DNA from: Acanthamoeba lenticulata
Taxonomy: Eukaryota > Discosea > Longamoebia > Acanthamoebidae
Reading direction: 5' to 3'
DNA length: 28,303 nt
NCBI GenBank assembly: GCA_002179805.1
Contig: NAVB01001790.1
Coordinates: 1 to 28,303 of the forward strand
Part shown: one piece after another, positions 23,371-28,303 of the stretch
Numbering within the stretch: position 1 is the first letter of the stretch
Layout of the letters: each line of letters begins with the position of its first letter
Translations under genes and position numbers: made by a program
Notes under the pieces: generated by a model
Database searches by the model: none
Seen by the model: the letters and a program-made list of their open reading frames with translations, nothing else
Told to the model about the DNA's origin: nothing

Positions 23371-26300
23371 TTAGGCCAACTGGTAGCCGTGGGCCTTGGG
23401 GTCAAGGCAAGGATTGTAGAAGCCCTGCCTCACGTGCGGATATCGCTCGCCAATCAACTTGATGAGCTGCTTCACGCCCAGCTTCTCCGCCAACACCACC
23501 GACGCTGGCGGTTCATACCTGACGTTCCCCCCAACCCCAAGTCAGCCGAGACCAACAACAACGGCGTCGGGGGTCAACGCTACTTGATCGCGGACAGGTA
23601 GTACTGGGGGTCGAGGGCAATGTTGCGCCACTGGATCATGTCGATGCCCGTTGTTTCGATAAACCGGCACAGCTCATCGACCTCTTTACGCTCGTCGTTG
23701 AGGCCGGGCAGGATCATGTAGCGAATCGACGCAAAGCCCCCGCCCTCCTGCGCGCGGCACTCGGTGAGCTGACGGGCGGGAGTCGCGGCGGAGGAGTGCA
23801 AGAAGGGCAAACACACCTTCATGGCCTTGAGGGATTCGACGGCCTTGCTCAGTGCGTCCTCTGGCTCCAAGTCGAGCGGCCTCTCTTCGCTGTCCTCGTC
23901 CGCCGAGTTCTCGGCAGGCTCGGGCTCGCCCCTCCTGGCCCTGTCGAGCCGCTCCTGTGCGGCCTGGCGGATGCGCTCCAAGATGGGCTCGTAGTTGAGG
24001 CGCACGAATCGGTTGAAGTACTCCCGCCGCACGCTGTTGACGTCCACGCGGAGGCTGTCGAGACCGCTCTCGCGCAGCATGCGGACCGCTTCCGGCACTT
24101 GCAAGAGATCGGAGGAATTTTAATTTTCAACAAAAATATTAAGTTAAAGTTTAATTATAATGACAAGGTTAATTAATAAAATCATGAAAAATAGATTAAA
24201 ATATTGTACGCACATGTGCCGTTGGTGTTGACGTGGATGGTGCCGCGCTTGGTCTGTTTGCGCACGTTGACGATGATCTCCCGCAGCAAGTCTGCCTGGA
24301 GGAGGGGCTCCCCCTCGCACGATTGGCCGAATCTGGTCCACAACCACAACCACAACCATCAGGATGATGATGATGATGATATTGATGTTAGAGCCAAACA
24401 TGAAGAAGACTCGAGCAGAGGTCTCCTGGGGAGTGATGGCCGCGTACGCGAGAATCGCGTGTGGCGCGTGCTCCAAGTGGTTCACCGCGACTTCCACGAC
24501 CTCCTCCACTGTCGGCACAAACGGGATGCTTTTATGGTCCAATAGGCACCGTGCGCGGTCGTGATGATGATGATGAGTGTGAAGAGTCGTCATGCGCAGC
24601 ATTCTTTAAAGGAGGCCGGCGGAGGACTTACCGCTTGTAGCGCGCTTCCAGGTCTCGGCGGTCCTTTTGCAGAGAGGGACAGCCCACGCACATCGTGTTG
24701 CTGTTTGGCGAGATCGGCGCGGGCATCTAGATGGCACAAAATGAGAAAAACGCACAAAAGTATTTGTGAGAAGCGACCTGCGCCACAAACGCCCGAAGAA
24801 TCACACCACATGCGGCTGTTGTGGCGCACCTCCCAGCGGCCCATGAAGAAGTTGATGGCAGACAAGCACGAATACTCGCTGGCGCACTGTGCCAGGTGCT
24901 GCACAAACCTATTTTCGTTCAAGTTCAAATTAGTTTAATTTAGTTCAAATTAGTTTTAGTTTTAGTAGGGAAAGAGGCGGACCTGTTGGAGGGGTTCTGC
25001 TGCAGCTTCTCCTCGATTTTCTTGCTCACGACCTCTTCGTCAAAGTGCTCCAGGTCTTGGCGTGGGTCATCGTCGATGCGCATCGCCGGCACGACAAAGT
25101 CGCTCGTCTTTTTCCACCATCCGCTGCACGTCTGTTACGTCAGTAACGCCAGCTTGTGCCAACACACGCACATGCACACGCACACACGCGCACGCACACG
25201 CGCACACGCACGCACACGCACGCACACGCACACGCGCATGACGTACACGGGGGTGTAGGACAAGAGGGGCAGGGTGCGCCCGCCAGGGAGGGCCTCAAAT
25301 GAGGCGTAGTGAGTCGCCAGGTAGGGCGCCGGCAGTTCCACCGCAACGGCCTCGGGCGGCCACGAGCGATTGCGCTTGGCCTGGTTGGCCTTGTCCGTCC
25401 TCGGGTCTGCCGATAGCACCTGCCGAGGCCGAGAGGCGGTAGAGCTTTAGCGATCTCTCTTCTTGATGCCAGCAAGGAGGAGGACAGCAACCTCAACTTC
25501 CCGGTCCTCGCTCTGATAGCCCAGTGGCGCGCGCTGGGCAAGTGTCAACAGTCGGCTGGTGGCCCCCCAAGTGTCACAAGATTGTGTCAGACGACACCTC
25601 AGCGCTCAGTGCGCGCAAGAAGAAGAAGAAGAAGAAGAAGGTTCGGAACCTTCCCTCGGGCGCGTTGATGCAATCGCTGAGGCTCAGTGGCTGCGGAGCA
25701 GGTTCGCCGGCTGCGGAGCCCACCAGCTCGAGGCCCGCAAAGTCGATCACATCGCCCACCTCATTGGCGTACACCAGCCACGGGTTGGTCTGCGTTGGCC
25801 CAAACACACGCGAGTCATCAGCTGGCGGCCCGAAGAAAGGCCAAAAAAATAAAATTTTAAAAAACAAAACAAACAAAATAAAATAAAATGAAAAATAGGC
25901 TGCCAGGAACAGGCACCTGTGGAAGAAGGTTCTCCCTTCGCTTGCTGCTGCGAGAGTCGCTCTTGCGAGCCAGCTCTCGGGCCTGCTTGGCCAGCGCCTC
26001 TCGTGAGTTGCGCAATCGGTCGTTGATCACACCAGCCTGCTCTCCACCAGGCTTTGCCGATGATGATGACGTGGTGGAGCGAGCACTAGCGCTCCCGGTA
26101 GTGGTTGTCGTGTTGTGGCCACCAGATGCACCATCAAAAGAGCGGTAAAACGCTTCGGCAGCGCGCTGTTCCTCGTGCTTGGTGAGCTTGCGCAGGATCT
26201 TCTGCTCCTTCTTCGCGCGTAGCTTCTTGTCGGAGAGAGGCTTTCGACGCGGTGGCTGTGGAGCATAGAACCGCACCGGCGGCACGCTTAGCACGAGCCT

Positions 26301-26495
26301 GGGCCACAACCGCGAATCGTGAACAACAATCTAGATTCGAGTACAACTGTTGGGAGCCAACACACAATTGAAATATGTATCTCGCGGGATTACACCGTAC
26401 CGTGGCAACTTGGTCCGGGCCAGCGGGTGTAGGAAGGGGAAGAAGTCAGGAGTCCTCCGGAGATGCTGGCACGTTGAAGTTGCTGCTCGTTGCAT
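23371..26495 (-). CDS. Radical SAM family enzyme, probably organelle-targeted (13 exons)
   Basis: Exons: 26495-26401, 26298-about 25904, 25821-25650, 25604-25598, 25419-25247, 25123-24983, 24908-24830, 24726-24632, 24528-24448, 24332-24214, 24097-23817, 23747-23584, 23518-23371; about 649 aa. The first exon (MQRAATSTCQHLRRTPDFF) is Arg-rich without acids, like a mitochondrial presequence. Core motifs: YASFEALPGGRTLPLLSYTP-VGWW, CASEYSCLSAINFFMGRWE, then SPNSNTMCVGCPSLQ (cluster region), IPFVPTVEEVVEVAVNHLE, AFGQSCEGEPLLQADLLREI, HVNTNGT, LDSLRVDVNSVRREYF, YMILPGLNDERKEVDELCRF, GIDMIQWRNIALDPQYYL and FYNPCLDPKAHGY. The GEPL and NTNG motifs and the order fit radical SAM. As I recall it, a bacterial family has the same blocks with CxxxCxxC where this has SxxxCxxC. 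The substrate is unknown. The exon 2/3 junction closes only with a GC-AG intron or a missed micro-exon. A GAG-start alternative acceptor at 23768 would add seven residues. Confidence 0.82.
25124..25246 (-). repeat. CACACG/CGCACA alternating tract within an intron
   Basis: The 123-bp intron between exons 5 and 6 of the radical SAM gene contains about 80 bp of alternating purine-pyrimidine sequence on the plus strand (25163-25238, CACACGCGCACGCACACG type). Such tracts can adopt Z-DNA. It is a simple repeat with no sign of mobility. Confidence 0.85.
25598..25604 (-). other. Seven-nucleotide micro-exon (CGCTGAG) of the radical SAM gene
   Basis: Exon 3 ends in phase 2 (GGAAG before GTTCCG) and exon 5 begins in phase 0 (GTGCTATCG). 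A 7-nt block with a pyrimidine-rich (CTT)n tract upstream, acceptor CTGAG and donor GTGTCG joins them exactly, giving APEG-SAE-VLSADPRTDK. It is the only candidate I found in this intron that restores the frame. Confidence 0.6.
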
Positions 26496-26652
26496 CTTGC
26501 CCAGTAGCTACTAACCTTTCTTTCATGTTTTCTTTAGTTTTTCCTTGCGAGCCCAACAACGAAAAGGGAAGGTTTGATGACCATGCAAGGCCCAGCTTGA
26601 CCGTCCTTCGTAGTATTAGGTGTACAACTTGCACATGCACATGCATGACCAA

Positions 26653-28188
26653 TCACGGCTGGCTGGAAAGGGAAGCCAGAGCTCTGCGTGCGTTCGCATT
26701 TCCCTGGGCCGCCGCTTTGGAAAACCACTCTCGTGCCTGCCCGAGGTCTTGCGCCAGTCCACCACGTCCCTGCGAGTACAAAGTGCCCAGCCAGAACTGC
26801 GCAAGAGCATCGCCCTGGAGGGCAGCCTTGCGAAACCATTCCTCGGCCTGCTCGTCGCTCTTGGGCAGCCCTCCTCGCCCGGCACAGTAGAACACGCCCA
26901 AGTAGCACTGCGCTGGGGCGTGGCCCTGGAGGGCAGCCTTGCGCCACCACTCCTCGGCTTGTGGATCGCTCTTGACCAGCCCTCCGCGCCCCGTTTTGTA
27001 GAACACGCCCAGGCTGCACTGCGCATGCGCTTGGCCCTGGAGGGCGGCCTTGCGGTACCACTCCTCGGCCTGCGTGTCGCTCTTGGCCAGCCCTCCCTGC
27101 CCGGCTTCGTACAACGTGCCCAGGTTGGACTGCGCGGCAGCTTTGCCCTGGAGGGCGGCCTTGCGCCACCAGTGCTCGGCCTGCGTGTCGCTCTTGGCCA
27201 GCCCGCCACGCCCAGCATAATAGAACCAGCCCAGGCTGCACTGCGCGTCGGCCTGGCCCTGGAGGGCGGCCTTGCGGTACCACTCCTCGGCCTGCTTGTC
27301 GTTCTTGGCCAGCCCCCCGCGCCCAGCTTCGTAGAACACGCCCAGGTTGAACTGCGCATCTGCCTGGCCCTGGAGGGCGGCCTTGCGGTACCACTCCTCG
27401 GCCTGCTTGTCGCTCTTGGCGAGTCCTCCGTGGCCCAGGGCGTACAGAGAGGCGAGCAGGTCCTGCGCAAAGGCGTGATTGCCGAGCTCCGCGGCCTCGC
27501 GCAGCCACGTGACATTGGCCCACTTGCCCTCTTTGACCAGCTTGCGCAATTGCTTCTGCGCTCTCGCGTGGCCGTGCAGCGCAGCCTGGCCAAAGAGCTC
27601 CGCCGCGCGCGTCTGGAGACGCGCCACCTCGTCATGGCTCCGCTCCTCCTCCAGTTCCTCATTGACGATGGCCAGGTAGCCCAGGCCGGCGCAGAAGAGA
27701 TCGTCCACGTTGAGGGCTGGCATCAGCCCGCCAGCAGCGCCTTGCCTTTCTTCTTGTGGTTGCACTGCAACAGCAGGCGATGAGGAACGCACAGGTCGCA
27801 GGGCGTGCACGACCTCGGCCATGGCGGGCGGCTTGGCGGGCTCCTGGTCCCAGCACTGCTGCATGACAGCCACCAGCACCGCCGAGTCGGCGTCCTCCGT
27901 CCACTCGGCAGACACGGGCAAGCGGCCGCCGCTGATCACGTGTTGCGCCAGCTGCGCGATGTTCATGCCCATGAAGGGCACCTCACCAGAGAGGAGCTCC
28001 CACACGATGATCGCAAAGGCGTAGACGTCGATCTTTGTGCTGTGATGCGTCGCCAGGTGGCCGGTGAAGGCGCGCAGGAGCTCAGGCGCGAGCCACCACC
28101 ATGTGCCCACCGCGCGTGACATGAGCGTGTTGATGCTCCACCGCGCGCATCCAAAGTCGGCCAACACGGGCTCGTTGTTTTCCCGCAG
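26653..28188 (-). CDS. Protein kinase with C-terminal Sel1 repeats (5' part off window)
   Basis: The visible last exon starts at 28188, after acceptor ACTCAG, and ends with TGA at 26653-26655; about 511 aa. It opens within the kinase domain at LRENNEPVLADFGCARW (the DFG motif), then GTWWWLAPELLRAF (APE), DVYAFAIIVWELLSGEVPF (helix F Asp region) and a C-lobe end near CWDQEPAKPPAMAEVVHAL. WxxAPE and DVYAFAI-WEL are of tyrosine-kinase-like type, common in Acanthamoeba. A linker (about residues 125-190) leads to at least eight Sel1/TPR-like repeats of 37 residues, consensus LGVFYEAGRGGLAKSDKQAE-EWYRKAALQGQADAQ. Such repeats usually bind proteins. The catalytic Lys and the HRD motif lie in exons to the right of base 28303. 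Signalling role is inferred from family. Confidence 0.9.
   Translation of the reverse strand: MRENNEPVLADFGCARWSINTLMSRAVGTWWWLAPELLRAFTGHLATHHSTKIDVYAFAIIVWELLSGEVPFMGMNIAQLAQHVISGGRLPVSAEWTEDADSAVLVAVMQQCWDQEPAKPPAMAEVVHALRPVRSSSPAVAVQPQEERQGAAGGLMPALNVDDLFCAGLGYLAIVNEELEEERSHDEVARLQTRAAELFGQAALHGHARAQKQLRKLVKEGKWANVTWLREAAELGNHAFAQDLLASLYALGHGGLAKSDKQAEEWYRKAALQGQADAQFNLGVFYEAGRGGLAKNDKQAEEWYRKAALQGQADAQCSLGWFYYAGRGGLAKSDTQAEHWWRKAALQGKAAAQSNLGTLYEAGQGGLAKSDTQAEEWYRKAALQGQAHAQCSLGVFYKTGRGGLVKSDPQAEEWWRKAALQGHAPAQCYLGVFYCAGRGGLPKSDEQAEEWFRKAALQGDALAQFWLGTLYSQGRGGLAQDLGQAREWFSKAAAQGNANARRALASLSSQP
26700..27450 (-). repeat. 111-bp tandem repeats coding for Sel1 units
   Basis: Seven to eight near-identical units of 111 bp (37 codons) with a strongly conserved block CTGGAGGGCGGCCTTGCG on the plus strand. 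High nucleotide identity between units suggests recent duplication or gene conversion. Confidence 0.85.
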
Positions 28189-28303
28189 CTGAGTGTGTTT
28201 GTTTGTTTGTTTGTTTTTGTTTTGTTTTGTTTTTTTGTTATTATTAATATAATAACTTTAATTTTAAGTAATTGGAATTAAATTAAAAGTATTTTCTTAA
28301 AAA
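28189..28303 (-). other. AT-rich intron, continues past the right edge
   Basis: The last 115 bases are AT-rich, with TTTG and TTTTG repeats (28198-28235) next to the acceptor of the kinase exon, and no open frame. On the coding strand the acceptor is preceded by an A/C-rich rather than pyrimidine-rich tract. Confidence 0.75.

Noticed and set aside
26700..27450. Regular direct repeats considered as a CRISPR array
   Set aside because: Units of 111 bp encode Sel1 repeats in one frame; there are no short repeats with unique spacers.
26620..27783. 387-codon plus-strand open frame opposite the Sel1 repeats
   Set aside because: It is the antisense of the highly regular 111-bp Sel1 repeats, whose codon bias keeps the other strand open. 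The minus frame has clear kinase and Sel1 motifs.

Overview
This window looks like nuclear DNA of a free-living amoeba, most likely Acanthamoeba or a close relative. The genes have GC-rich exons broken by many short introns, mostly 55-240 bp and often AT-rich. Proteins carry long Ser-, Gly- and Lys-rich stretches. The set of a SNF1/AMPK kinase, a CLU-domain giant, a kinase with Sel1 repeats and a giant-virus-like gene fits such a host. The assignment is inference from architecture; there is no rRNA or other taxonomic marker in the window. I found no tRNA, rRNA, CRISPR array or transposon.

Left third (1-9215), all minus strand: a membrane-anchored monoacylglycerol-lipase-like hydrolase that runs off the left edge (21-1410), a complete SNF1/AMPK catalytic subunit in 11 exons (1528-5074, 817 aa), a nodulin-like MFS transporter in 11 exons (5374-7831, 489 aa), and an intronless 351-aa protein (8160-9215) that resembles proteins of amoeba-infecting giant viruses. 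A 967-bp divergent intergenic region follows.

Middle (10183-20932), plus strand: one 23-exon gene of about 9.3 kb encodes a 2,488-aa protein. It has an acidic and basic disordered N-terminus, a CLU (clustered mitochondria) domain, a long helical middle region and C-terminal leucine-rich repeats. Its model requires a 5-nt micro-exon. A small secreted protein gene (19886-20932) comes next.

Right third (21059-28303): a Ser/Pro/Thr repeat region with a broken frame (minus), an unrecognised 358-aa gene (22024-23296, plus), a radical SAM enzyme of about 649 aa (23371-26495, minus, with a probable 7-nt micro-exon and a Ser where the first cluster Cys is expected), and the 3' part of a protein kinase fused to Sel1 repeats (26653-28188, minus, running off the right edge).

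The genes do not form an operon-like pathway. They are ordinary tightly packed eukaryotic neighbours, with gaps of 74-300 bp between several of them. Splice sites were assigned by eye from GT/AG, reading-frame closure and family conservation. The summed exons of the AMPK, MFS, CLU, unrecognised and radical SAM models are all exact multiples of three, although the radical SAM one depends on a GC-AG intron. About 49 of 59 assigned donors have C at intron position +4 (GTNCGN), a local splice-site character that differs from the usual GTAAGT.
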